Source: Archilochus colubris (lineage: Eukaryota > Chordata > Aves > Apodiformes > Trochilidae). From it: a stretch of 64,000 nucleotides of DNA. Below are positions 50,141 through 61,876 of the stretch, piece after piece. The DNA lies in contig CM041091.1 in NCBI GenBank assembly GCA_023079485.1, positions 31,784,630-31,848,629 on the forward strand, read 5' to 3'. Positions within the stretch are counted from its first letter, which is position 1, and every line of letters starts with the position of its first letter. The position numbers were made by a program, and so were the translations under genes. The notes below the pieces were generated by a model. The model was given only the letters and a program-made list of their open reading frames with translations. It was not told where the DNA came from and did no database searches.

Positions 50141-53100
50141 AAGTGGTTGAAGATGGCAGTGACAGAGGCAATGGGTAACCCAAGAGCTTGGAAGGAAGAG
50201 GGGTGGCTGGGCTCACCAAAGATGCCTGGGACAGAATTCCTGGGCTTAAATAAGGGAGAAGATGAAATAAATTTGAGAAGTAACTGAGGAATATTAAGGA
50301 GTTGAGGCTGCTATGGCAGGGAAGGTGTTTCCCAAGGCTCAGGGTGAACATAGCATCTCCCCAGCATCAGAGCTGCATCATCCCCTTCTAAAGAAATCCT
50401 TTCCTAGTAAATGCAGGGAAATATTTCAACATAATTTAAAATCAATGAAGAGCTGTCTGGGGGCAATCATGCTATCTCTTGCACCTCTGTCCTGTCAAGC
50501 AATGTTCCTTCTCTACAGCTATCTCTGAAGACCCTCACTAGCTGAGGCAATTAATCACAATTATCCAATTTGAGAAGGTGGCTTAAAAATAGGTTCGTGG
50601 AACCAAGTGCTCTGTCTCATTTTTGGGTCTAATGGCAGGTAAAAATGAGTCAAGAAATGACAATGTTAATTTAAATAATAGAATCACAGAACTGAGGCAA
50701 TGATTCTGGGTTTCATGGCAGGGCCAGGCATGACAGATTGGTGGTTTTTCCACTTGCAGTGGGTTCTCAGCAGAGCTTTCAGACCAGTTTTGTTTGGAAA
50801 TGAGACAAAAAGACATATTTTCATATTTAGGGTGGAACAAGACCATGAGAACACGGAATAAAGTGCTATGTAAGTACCTCTGAATGATGGGAGGTTCTCC
50901 AGAACCAGTCTGACCTACTGGGTTTCAGTCATTGCTCCATCCACAAATACCTTTGCTTTTGGCTTTGAGCATAAAACAACTTTCACAAAAGATGAATTTA
51001 TGACTCCATCTCATCTTCTGAATCCCAGCTCTCATTTAGTGCACCCCAAGCACAGTATCAATAATTAACTCTCCATCTTAAGTCACAAGTAGCAGAATTA
51101 TCTTTGAGAGTTCTATTTGTCCCCAATCAATTGCTATTGACTCAGCATTAGGACCTGATAGCTTTATACCTTTATAGTTTGTGGGAATACTCAGAAATAG
51201 TAAGAAAGCTACTAAAAATTCTCCTTCTGGTGAAATAATAGAATTTTGATGAGTTATAGGTAAACAAATGCAGCCATGGCAGATTATGTGTGTACAAACA
51301 GATCTGTACCACAAAATCTAGCTATTGCCCCTTCCAACACTTCTAAACTCTTTTTTCAAGTGGGCTGCAGTTTCATCTCAATTGCAGTAGTGTCATCCAA
51401 GAATAATTTCAATAGATTAAATGGTTTGGTATTCAGTGCAGTTGTAATCAATAGCTGTAACTCCAGGAAAACAGCTGGATGCAGAATTTCAGTCTTCTCT
51501 CCCTGGTTCTTTGACTGACTTCACTTTAAAGCCAAACAACTATTTCTGTGAACCAGATTGTAAAGGATCTCCAAGGTTTCCAGTTCTACAAAGCTGTCAT
51601 CCTTACCTTCCAAACCAAAAAAGCAGATTTTTTTTTTTTTAAAGCCTGGTATAGAGTTTAGTGTCTCCAGTTATGACTGGTAGCAAGCAAAGAGAAATGG
51701 ATAAAGAGCTAAAGAGCACCCAGCCAGGGGGATGGGGACACTCCTCTCAGCTGCCATTTCCTTGCCTGCCTCTGCAGGGGCCTCCCCAGCAGGAGAGGAA
51801 ACCCTCAAGGAACATTTCTGAAAGGCTTGGGAACCCTGGCAATGTAAAGCATGGAAGTTTCACTGCTCTGTGCCTTCCAAAAAAACCCCCCAAATCAAAT
51901 AGCCTACCTACCAACTTTCTTTTTTATTTTTCTTCTCCAATGGGGATGATGTTACTTCTCCTCCTCCCTGCTGCTCCCCCAGGGCCAAAGCCCTGACCAA
52001 GCATCACAGATATCAGCAGAGAGACTTCTCCTGACTTCATTACCCTCTGACACACACAGGAGCCAGCAGCAGCAGTGAAATACATGAAATCCTGCCAGGG
52101 CTCTTCTATTAGGAGCACATCCCTTTCCAAAGTCACTTTCAGCATAGCAGACACCACTTGGTGGGTGCTCTCCAGACAATTCCCCTGCTGCCCCTGACTA
52201 TTTGAAGCCAGAAAAACTCCAATTCCTTATTCATGGACACTCCCTTTGCCTTGCTTTGTTGCAGAGCTATCATGTCCATCACCTTCATTTCTGTTTCACC
52301 CTTTCATTCCCTTTTTTTTCCAGGCTCAAAGGGAAGGTGTAACCCCCAGTGCCTTGACATCTGCAGGTGCTTGCCCTACACTTGACATCTCCCAGCCATG
52401 CTGACTCTCAAATGACTAAGCAGTGATCCATGTAAACATCATGTCAGCTCCAGCTTGATGTGATACCTTTTAAACACAGGAGGTGAAAAAAGGGAATCCT
52501 TTCCCCTCTTTCCCTCAACCTGAAAGATAAATCACTCCTATTCCTACCCTCTGGAAAATTATAAAGCTTTTATTTAGTGCCACTCTTTCAGAACAAGCAC
52601 CTTCATGAAATACAGAAGGACTTGGGAAAGGCAGCAGCATGTTTTCAAACAAGTGCAAGATCTTCTCAGCTTTCTGTATTTATTACAGCTTGTGCATTAA
52701 AGCCTCAGGATTTGATGTATTTATATTTTTGACAGTGTCTCCAGAAGATGGCAGGGTGCACACTGCAGTTTTAACTTGTATACTTGGGAATGTAAGGGAA
52801 AAGCCTCCTGGTTTAGTATGTGCTATATCTTGCCACTCTTTTTACCAAAAAAAAAAATAAAAATAGTAGATTAAATTCCCTCTCTTCTTCCCAAAGCTCA
52901 TGCAGGTGTTTCTCAGAGCATAATCAAGCTGAGATCTGAATGCCCTGCAATCAGAAAGCCTGAACCCATGCAGAACCAAAATAAAAGGACATCTGCACAT
53001 CTAAGAAATGCTGACAACACTTGTGGCCCCAATGCTGAAGAATGGAGCATGGTTTGGGCCAGCCCACTTCTAGTTTTTCCATGCTGATGTGAAGGTTTGG

Positions 53101-54464
53101 AGCCTGCTTGGGTATCACCTCAGTTTGGGGTCTTCAGGCATGAAGAATAACTCAGATTTCCATTTCCCAGCTGCTGCTGGTCCTGAGGCTGGATGTAGCT
53201 CATCTCATCTATTTTATTATTTTATCTCACCTCTGCTGCTAACTAAACCACTGCCTCTAAAACTTGTAGGTATATTATAAAACCTCTCTTTAACCTTCAA
53301 CACTTAGCATAGGTTCATTTCCTTGGATCCTGGTGATTTATGTGTGATTTGCATTGCTTGTAACAGGGTACAGGCTGGTCCTGACACAGTAAAAACTCTA
53401 CTCAAGCCCTCTAAACCCACCTCTTAGTCTTAGATTAAGGTAAATTTGTAGAAATTAATTCTGGTTTATGCTAATCTAGAGCTATAGAACTAATTAGAGC
53501 TGCTTCTGATTTACACTCATACAAAGAGACTCAAGTTTGCATTCTAAACTCACATATATATAACCCAGTCTTAAAATGCTCACATTTTATCTTTCAAGAT
53601 TCTTGAGCATTTTCTTGCAAAGTTTCTGCTGTTAAACTTTTGCAGACAGATTGGATTTATCTTATTGCTCTTACTAGTGAACTATGGAAACTGCCAATGG
53701 GATTGTTTTGCACAGGATAAATGGAATTTTAATCCTAACCTGCTCAGAGATTTTCTGAAGGTCCTGGAGTAATTAGTTTCCATCAGTTGCTGTAGAAAAT
53801 GCAGATAACTACAACAGTCTGGATTTGATCAATCAGAGATAGATCAAATGGTTCTGAAATTAACCTACACTAAAAGTAAGATTTCAAAAGCCTCTAAATG
53901 ATCTGAAGAACCAGATTCTCTGCTGAGTATTTCTTAGGAAGTGTTAGGATTAGTAAGAGCACTGTAATTATTAGAAAGGATTCCAGAGGATCATCACTTG
54001 GAGGATGGGGCTGAGTCAGTGGATGGAACCAGGGAGCCAGAACACTTGGGTCCTACTTTGTCCATCACATGGCTTCAAGCATGGAGTTTTCTACTCCTCT
54101 CTTGACCATCAACTGCATCCAGCCAGGTCAGGCAGAGAAACACCACCAAAGCAGGAGCAGATATTTTAGCTCAAGCTACATTGCCCAGACTGCAGAACTT
54201 TGTGCTCCTCTCTGGCTGGTACTGACTTGGCTGGAATAAGTGGCTTGGGGGAAGCAAATCCACACCCTTGGCCTGGCAGAGGATGCTCAAAGCCCTTGGA
54301 AGCAGCCTCCAGGGTGGCAGGAGCTCCTGCACCACGTGCTGGTGTTGTGGCTGGGTTTCCTTGTAGCTCCAAGCTCAGCAGGACTGTCACAAACTCCATC
54401 TATTAAAGCATTTGCTGCTGTATAATTCAGCTGAGTGCCAGGAGAGCCTTGTTCTCACTGGGGT

Positions 54465-54590
54465 GTAACAAGAGTAATTAGAATAATGATTCTCCCCTTC
54501 CTAACGACCACATTTTCTCTTAGCAACGGGCTGGGGCTCCGTAAGAAACGTGATCAAAGTCGAAAGAAAATTCTCTTTGATTCAGAGGTT
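54465..54590. promoter_or_regulatory. Candidate conserved noncoding element
   Basis: The words gagtaattagaataatgatt, a cluster of CpGs (taacgacc, gcaacggg, ctccgtaag, aaacgtg, gtcgaaag) and the TCF/LEF-like words gatcaaag and ctttgatt sit within 125 bp of unique DNA. Confidence 0.2.
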
Positions 54591-55899
54591 TTTGTTGCTG
54601 TTTGGCTTAGGGAGGGCAGGCAGGGGAGGCTGTCAGTGCAGGCAGCTCATGAAAACCAGGGGATAAAGCTCCATGGGGATTAGCCAAGCCTGAATGGAAG
54701 TCAAGTGGGCTGATTCTGTCATTTCACCCACGTAGCAAAGCAACCTCTGGGTTTCTTTAGCGTTCAGGTTGCCACGAGGAAGTTTTGCTGTCATCTCTGC
54801 AACGCTTTCTCCAGAAGAAATTTCCTGGAACACTGAGGTCTTCTTTCTTCTGGGAGGTTAAATCCCTTCATTATCTCCTGAGGTGGAAATTCATTACACT
54901 CCTCTTCTGTGTGTGTTTGAACAGCTTCTTCCTGGGCAGCAAGCTGCTGTCTCCCCCTTAGGCTGTAACAGCATCAAGTGGTGTTCTGTGCTACTTATCT
55001 TGCTCACCTGCCAATTAGCTATAAACTGTAAGAAGCATTGTACCCAAAAAGGAAAAAAAAAAAAAAAAAGCTGGGTCAGTTTCAAGTTTAATTACTTCAA
55101 AAGAATTCAACATATTATTGCCTCGAACAGCAACAACAAAAAAAAACCATTGAAAAAAATAAAAAACATCCAAACCTTTAATCCTCTTTGAAGATGGTTC
55201 TTACTGATGTATCCCATCACATATTTTTAACACTGCTGACAGTACTTGGAGAAATCATATCCTAAGTTTGGCCAAGCCAGGAAATGTGTTTGATTCTTCT
55301 CCTGTAGTTTGCACAGCAGCTTTGCAACCTCTTTACCCCTTGCAAAGCATCCCATGGATGGCAGGTGGTTCAGTGCTGGGGAAGAAGTAAAAAGGTTGTA
55401 CATTACTTTCATCTGTTTGTGTCTGTATCATATAAGACCCACTCACCCTCTGCATACAAACTTATTATTCAAGATTTGCCTCTTTTATAAAACTCCCAGG
55501 GTCCCTGAAGGGTTTCCACACCCTTGTTTGTGCCTCATGACTCTGAGATTAAATTTGAACCCTGGGGAGGGAGCACAGGTGAGATTCACCCCATCCTCAG
55601 AGTGTAGCTCGCAGGGACAAGGGGACATTCAGGTCCCCAGGCTAATCCTGTCCCAGGGGCTTGGCTCTGATGGGGCCAGGGAGCAGAGGGGCTGGGTGAG
55701 CAATTACAGGAAGAAAATATCCTTAATTCTCTCTGCTCTAATAGATGATTCTTGAACCAAAACCACTGGATGGTTGAAATAATCTGTGGAAAGAAGAATG
55801 AGGTTTTTATAGGTATGGAGTTCGAGTGCAGCTGTGAGCAGCAGCCTTCCAAGGGTGGTTTGTTTTTTCTCTATTTTTTTTTTTTTTTTTTACTTGCAG

Positions 55900-55977
55900 G
55901 CTTTTAGGGTGGCTTTGTGCTATGGGTCTGAGCACAGCATTGGAGCCTGAGCCCACTCTGGTTGTGCAGGTGCTCAG
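55900..55977 (+). other. Exon-like segment (78 bp), unidentified
   Basis: A 19-nt T-run and ACTTGCAG give a strong acceptor-like site. The 78 bp that follow are open in one frame and end at CAG|GTA, a modest donor. The length is a multiple of three. No protein family is recognised. Confidence 0.15.
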
Positions 55978-57560
55978 GTAGCCAAGCTGGTGAGTTAGGT
56001 TGCCCACACTGGCACCTGTGTGTACACAGGGCATCCCTTTGGGATCACTTGGGAGGGTTCAGCAGGGGAAACCTCTCCCCTGTGGAAATGCAGATTTATA
56101 TTCCTATAGTGCTGCTCTCCTGATGAGCAGGAGGGCTGGGACTAAATGGGGATGGGATTGGGTGCTGGAGGGCACTCAACCCCCCCTGCATCCCCATCCC
56201 TACTCTGTGGTATTATCTGAAGTGGTTTTCTGATTTTCAAGGGTAACCACTCAACCATGAAGGGATTTTGCCCTAGCAAAGTTTCTTTGGTAGATTTCTA
56301 AAGAACCCTCCAAAGTTTCCAATCATGATTTGGTTTTCACACAACCGCAAAACTTTATTTTGTGAACCAGGTAAGATCCTGGGGGCAACAAATGGAGTTT
56401 GCTGCTAATTATCTCTTTTAAGATTGTGCTTCCCATAATTGAAAAAGGGCTGAATCTGTTTTATTTTAAAACTGAGTTCTTTGTTGCCATCAGATTTACC
56501 AAACAAGGCTGTTTTCAACATAAACTACTTTAGGATTAAAGGCCCTTACTGTTGACATAGTTTCATGTTTTCTTTCTAATCCAAACTCCTTTTAAAATAC
56601 CCCTGAGCTGCTGAAACTTATATCCCTGTTCTCAAAAACCCTGAGCCTTTGGAAATAAAGGGTGCAATTTTAACTTTGCTTTGCCTTTTAACTTTTAATT
56701 TTGCTGAAAGTAGAATACACACTATTAGGCAACCAATTTGGTTGGGATTTTACTATAATGAGGCATAACACTGTATATTATTTTGGTCAACATAGAGCTG
56801 TTCGTTTTAACTCCTCCTGCCTGTTCATTCCTTGATTTCTGAGCATCACAAACACGTGCAAGTAGCAGCTTCTGGAGTCTTTCTGCTGCTAAAAATACTC
56901 AGAGTTCCTGATTTAATCCTTTTCACGTAGGTGGCTGTGGAAAGGAAACCAGCCAGGTAATAAACCTGCATTTTTTCACTAGTTTGAGCCTAAATGCACA
57001 ATGGCAAGAAGAGTTAATTTTAACCTTCAGTGCAGCACTGCTGGTTTAGCTGTCTGGAATCAGACAAAGCAAAGATTATAGCTGCAGACAACAGTCTCCT
57101 TGGAAAGGACCTTTGCTGCTGGCTCCTGACAATAGCTAATTCATAAGTGGCTGACGATGATGATGATGCAGAAATTGGGATGTGAGGTAAAAGGGAAGTG
57201 CTGAAAAACAAGGAGTCTGGCATTTTTAAAGTGGTTTAAGGCAGCCCTCTAGAGCCAGGAGAGGGCATTGCTTTTGGATTTCTTTTTTGGTGATTTTATT
57301 TTGATTTGGTTGCTTTTTTTTTTTTTTTTTTTTTGGGTTGTTGGTTTTGTTTTCTGATTTTTTTTCCTTTCTCTTAGCTGAAAAATTATTACAACAATTC
57401 TAATTCACAGTGATTTCCCCTTCTGAGCCCTTCCAATATTTAGAATATGCTGGTAAAGATATGGTACCTGTAAGACAGGTGAAGCTGCAGCTCAGGGATG
57501 CTCTGCTCAGGTGGAAGGGAATTCACCAGATTTGTCAACACATCCCGTTTGTGAACATAC

Positions 57561-57680
57561 CAAACACATCACTTTCTGGTATCTTGATCTTCTCCAGGCA
57601 TGTCCTGCAAGGATCTACCAGGGACAGGATAATGATATCAATAAACTTCCCCCTGATGAAGTACAGCTGCTCCTTCATTC
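57561..57680 (-). other. Exon-like segment (120 bp), unidentified protein
   Basis: Read on the minus strand, TTCCTCATTTCACAG precedes the segment and GTATGTTC follows it, both good splice-site matches. The 120 bp are open throughout and both ends fall in the same codon phase (1-1), so the exon could be included or skipped without a frame change. The encoded text looks protein-like: LYFIRGKFIDIIILSL, then a CxxC pair (CRTC) and KIPESDVFG. I do not recognise the family. It lies 91 bp from the tandem array, on the strand on which the array's frames are open. It could be an exon of an unannotated gene, a decayed exon, or chance. Confidence 0.35.
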
Positions 57681-57763
57681 CTGTGAAATGAGGAAGGTCA
57701 GGAATGCTGAACATAAAACAGAAACAGGTTCTCTCATCCCCCAAAACTTCATCCAGACCAAGT

Positions 57764-58102
57764 TCAGCAAAATGTACAAGTCCTAGGGGTGTTTATGGCA
57801 TACTTTTGGCAAGCTGTTGCACTCCTGCTCACACACCATAACCATACACCCTTAACACACAGGTCTGAGTATTTAAATCCATTATTTCCCTCATGGTAAC
57901 ATGTTTTTTGGTCAAATTTTGTACCATATGAGGATATTAGCAGAAAATCTAAATAACCTTCCTCACCAATGTAAAGTCTCTTTCTGTTGCCAGCCTTTGA
58001 TATGTCCCTGCCCTGCTCCTGAGTTTTCATATTGACACCTAAAATGCCCCTAAAATACAACTTAGCTGTGAAATTACAGTTAGTGCAGGAGCCTTTCTCC
58101 AT
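57764..58102 (-). other. Open frame in array unit 1, unidentified
   Basis: 112 codons on the minus strand, ending just beyond the unit edge. The central part has the shared landmarks NMKTQEQGRDISKAGNRKR, YHEGNNGFKYSDL and VKGVWLWCV. The same frame recurs in units 2 and 4, and in part in unit 3. Recurrence of an open frame in near-identical copies is not independent evidence of coding. No family is recognised. Confidence 0.3.
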
Positions 58103-58269
58103 AGGCAGGGAGACTGAGCAACTGGCAGCCTAAAATAACAACCCCATGTCATTTGGCTGGGGTTTTTTTTTTGGTGCACCTGTATTCACCTCCCTTAACC
58201 CTCTGCTGCCATGATAAGCATAACCATTTTCTCCCCTGTACTGGAATTGGATCCAACAGTCACCATTTG

Positions 58270-58704
58270 CTAAGGATAAGATGTACAAGCCCTAGGGGTG
58301 TTTATGGCATACTTTTGGCAAGCTGTTGCACTCCTGCTCACACACCATAACCATACACCCTTAACACACAGGTCTGAGTATTTAAATCCATTATTTCCCT
58401 CATGGTAACATGTTTTTTTGACAATTTTTGTACCCCATAAGGATATTAGCAGAAAATCTAAATAACCTTCCTCACCAATATAAAGTCTTTTTCTGTTGCC
58501 AGCCTTTGATATGTCCCTGCCCTGCTCCTGAGTTTTCATATTGACACCTAAAATGCCCCCTAAAATACAACTTAGCTGGGAAATTACAGTTAGTGCAGGA
58601 GCACCTGTATTCACCTCCCTATCATGCGCCATGATAAGCATAACCATTTTCTCCCCTGGACTATATTTTGGCCCTGTGCTGGAATTGGATCCAACAGTCA
58701 CCAT
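58270..58704 (-). other. Open frame spanning array unit 2, unidentified
   Basis: 144 codons, the longest frame of the array, spanning almost the whole shortened unit (438 bp, a multiple of three). The deletion of about 88 bp joins an upstream ATG to the shared frame. The C-terminus ends with TSYP-like residues and a TAG inside the next unit's edge. No signal peptide or clear membrane segment is evident. Cysteines are few and conserved between units. Confidence 0.3.
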
Positions 58705-58872
58705 TTGCTAAGGATAAGATGTACAAGTCCTAGGGGTGTTTATGGCACATTTTTGGCAAGCTGTTGCACTCCTGCTCACACACCATAACCATACACCCTT
58801 AACACACAGGTCTGAGTATTTAAATCCATTATTTCCCTCATGGTAACATGGTTTTTGGTCAAATTTTGTACC

Positions 58873-59130
58873 TCATAAGGATATTAGCAGAAAATCTAAA
58901 TAACCTTCCTCACCAATGTAAAGTCTCTTTCTGTTGCCAGCCTTTGATATGTCCCTGCCCTGCTCCTGAGTTTTCATATTGACACCTAAAATGCCCCCTA
59001 AAATACAACTTAGCTGTGAAATTACAGTTAGTGCAGGAGCCTTTCTCCACAGATAGGAAGACTGAGCAACTGGCAGCCTAAAATAACAACCCCATGTCAT
59101 TTGGCTGTGGTTGGTTTTTGTTTGGTGCAC
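58873..59130 (-). other. Interrupted open frame in array unit 3
   Basis: 85 codons carry the N-terminal half of the shared frame, then a stop about where units 2 and 4 read LISLWGTK. Unit 3 therefore does not preserve the full frame, an argument against selection on the protein. Confidence 0.3.
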
Positions 59131-59238
59131 CTGTATTCACCTCCCTTAACCCTCTGCTGCCATGATAAGCATAACCATTTTCTCCCCTGGACTATATTTT
59201 GGCCCTGTGCTGGAATTGGATCCAACAGTCACCATTTG

Positions 59239-59601
59239 CTAAGGATAAGATGTACAAGTCCTAGGGGTGTTTATGGCATATTTTTGGCAAGCTGTTGCAC
59301 TCCTGCTCACACACCACAACCATACACCCTTAACACGCAGGTCTGAGTATTTAAATCCATTATTTCCCTCATGGTAACATGGTTTTTTGACAATTTTTGT
59401 ACCCCATAAGGATATTAGCAGAAAATCTAAATAACCTTCCTCACCAATGTAATGTCTCTTTCTGTTGCCAGCCTTTGATATTTCCTTGCCCTGCTCCTGA
59501 GTTTTCATATTGACACCTAAAATGCCTCCTAAAATACAACTTAGCTGTGAAATTACAGTTAGTGCAGGAGCCTTTTTTCCACAGATAGGGAGACTGAACA
59601 A
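59239..59601 (-). other. Open frame in array unit 4, unidentified
   Basis: 120 codons with the same landmarks as units 1 and 2. A second overlapping minus frame (59441-59668, 75 codons) is also open, showing that low stop density here is not specific to one frame. Confidence 0.3.
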
Positions 59602-59777
59602 CTGGCAGCCTAAAATAACAACCCCATGTCATTTGGCTGGGGTTTTTTTTTGGTGCACCTGTATTCACCTCCCTTAACCCTCTGCTGCCATGATAAGCAT
59701 AACCATTTTCTCCCCTGGACTATATTTTGGCCCTGTACAGGAATCTGATGCAACAGTCACCATTTGCTAAGGATAAG

Positions 59778-61499
59778 AAATGGCTTTAATGCCACACACC
59801 GACACCTGAATCCTATCAATTTTTCCCTGTTTCATTTCTTCCAATAACCCAACCAATTGGCTTGAGCAAGCAATTCAGGAGAAAAAAAAATAAATGTAAT
59901 AGAGGTCCCTCTTTTCAGAAAGGTACTTCTGTCCAATTTCTTTCATCTTGAGAATACAGCTATGAGGTCTGTTTCCAGGGATGTCCTTCAGCAGGCAGCA
60001 TGAATTGCAAAATCAGTCACACAAATGGCCAACCATATATAAAAATAACCAATATATCAACAGGGCTGAAACCAAGCAGCAGTTAAAATAACTACTAGAT
60101 CAGCAGCACTAAACTTACACCAGACAGATGCATCCGAGGAGGCAAAGCACAGGCCATTTTCAGATTGATTTATATTTTTACTTGATTTTTTTTAATTCAA
60201 GGGAGGAAACGTTCTGAAAAGCAGATGCTAAAAAACTGAAAGATTGCCACAAGAAAATGAAATACAGTTGTGGCTTAAAACTGAGGGAGGAATATCCCTG
60301 TCTCTAAAGAGAGAGGATGCTGTGGCTGAGGAAATTTTCAGAGATGCCTTAGGTGGATGCTGCGCCCCCTGCTCATGCTGCACATGGGTTTGGTGTCTCT
60401 TTTGCTGCATTTTTAGGGATAATTTTGACCCTTCTAGTGCAGGCATGAGTCTACAACTCCCTTTTCAACCAAGGTTCTTTTATACAAGTTTTCTTAAAGT
60501 TTGCAAAGTGTTTGGAGGGTCTGAACAGGAGGAGGGAAAGGTCCAAGACAAGGCAATGAGCACAATGAAAAGAAAGACTTTGCAACACGATGTGACCCTT
60601 TCAGGTTGTCCTGAAAACTAACTACAAAATTTCCTGTATCAGCAAATTTTATTTCCCCTGTTTGCAGAGAAACAAGGGTGTTTCCTACCAGCTTAAAAAT
60701 GCCATTTTTCAGGACCCAAGTTCCCAGTTAAGATGTTCACTGAATCAATAGATTTCTTTCTAATGATTTAAACAGGAGGTGGAAGAGTTCCTTCCAATCT
60801 CCTCATGATGGAGCCCTGGGTTGATTCAGTGCTTTGGAAGACCTGAAGCTGAATTCCCACAGCCCTGATGCTGATTTGAGCAAAAATTCTGCTGCTGGGC
60901 TTGCAGGAGAGCTGATAACCCACTTTATCTGATGGTTTTTCAAGGGGTGAAAGCACCAGGCTTCACTCAGAGTGTCTGGAGACCTCACAGACATCAGAAA
61001 GAGGGAAAAAATGTTTTCAGGGTCTTGATAGCTTGAATTGTGTCAAATAAGTCAGGAATGTTTGCTTAGCAGTTAGTAAGGTTTACTAATGTTATGTTCT
61101 ATGGCATTAATGGTTACTTGGCAGTTAGTAGTGTTTGGTAATGTTCAATTAGTTATTTTAGTGAGGAGGATGTCATTTCAGACCCTGAATCCCAGGCTTT
61201 GAAGCTCTGGTGCTGCAGCCCCAAGTCCTCAGAAGTGGCTGATGATTTAGGAGAGTGAGAGGATGGGGGTTTCACTCCAGAACTGGCATCTCTAGATCCT
61301 GGCTTTTATTCCTGACATCTTTCAGAGTCCATCTCTACAACCTCTCCTCAGCCACTCAATTTTCCGAGGCTTTTTGTGAGTGTTGATTTAAACTCTTTTC
61401 CTTCCTTCACTTCCCTCCTGCTCCCCTCCAGGGCGCTGTGATCCTCCCTGAAGCTTTTCCTGCTGATATTTGCCCATTATCCCAAGGCTGCAGAGTTGG
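59778..61499. other. Unique sequence without a recognised gene
   Basis: The longest frame (60244-60621, + strand, 125 codons) shows a Cys-rich stretch but no recognised domain. A diverged tandem duplication lies at 61057-61092 and 61109-61144 (gcagttagta with flanks). Confidence 0.5.
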
Positions 61500-61740
61500 T
61501 CCTAGCCCCCCCGCACCTTCCCGCACCCCCACTCACCGCCACGCGGTGGGGCCGTCGGGCCGTGGACGGGCAGCGCTCTCCGCATCCCCCTCTCCGCGCA
61601 TCCTTCCCTCCGCGCATCCCCAGCTCCCCGCATCCCCCCCTCCACACCTCCCCAGCTCCGCGCATCCTCCCCAGCTCCCCTTATCCCCCGCCCCTCCCGG
61701 CTCTGGGATCCCCGTCCTCCTGCCGCAACCTCCTGAAATG
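61500..61740. repeat. CpG-rich degenerate minisatellite, possible small CpG island
   Basis: This is the most C+G- and CpG-rich stretch of the window. About six degenerate copies of CTCCGCGCATCC occur at about 61577, 61592, 61608, 61624, 61656 and 61675, spaced 15-32 bp apart. It also contains the palindrome CCACGCGGTGG near 61539. The minus strand is G-rich with several G-runs and may form G-quadruplexes. It could be a promoter CpG island, but no gene start can be assigned on either strand. Confidence 0.65.
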
Positions 61741-61876
61741 ACCTTCGAGAGCCAAAGGAGTGAATGTCACAATGTCGCCATCCTTGGTTTTCCCTCATCC
61801 GGGACGATTCCCAGCTGTGGGGGTTTTGCTCTGGCTGGCAGGCAGGGGCAGGGCTGGCACCGGGGTTGTAAATTCA

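Larger units (their letters stand above)
45636..57560. other. Unique sequence without a recognised gene
   Basis: About 12 kb with no recognised coding gene or RNA. It contains T-runs (46377-46406, 47150-47161, 47291-47316, 49142-49164, 55873-55891, 57314-57334), an A-run (55053-55069), one CR1 relic (46907-46965), and G/C-poor unique DNA. Two small patches (about 49960-50140 and 54465-54590) resemble conserved noncoding elements. Confidence 0.5.
57772..59777. repeat. Tandem array of four units of about 0.53 kb
   Basis: Four head-to-tail copies start at ATGTACAAG: 57772-58280 (509 bp), 58281-58718 (438), 58719-59249 (531) and 59250-59777 (528). By eye the units are about 95% or more identical. 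Each starts atgtacaagtcctaggggtg (one base differs in unit 2) and ends caccatttgctaaggataag. Unit 1 lacks about 18 bp near 58240 and unit 2 lacks about 88 bp at 58601/58602. The units match no repeat I recognise in birds and have no LTR, LINE tail or poly(A). Confidence 0.95.

Noticed and set aside
55309..55755. 148-codon plus-strand open frame
   Set aside because: Composition is not protein-like, and there is no recognised motif or neighbouring exon.
57764..59668. Array frames as a retroviral env or other viral protein
   Set aside because: A few Cys/Trp spacings were suggestive, but no conserved env, gag or pol motif, LTR or primer site is present, so no viral origin is claimed.
57772..59777. 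CRISPR-like direct repeats
   Set aside because: Units of about 0.5 kb without spacers in vertebrate DNA are tandem repeats, not CRISPR.
60244..60621. 125-codon plus-strand open frame with a Cys-rich patch
   Set aside because: No recognised domain, and the length is within chance expectation. Only a protein search could revive it.
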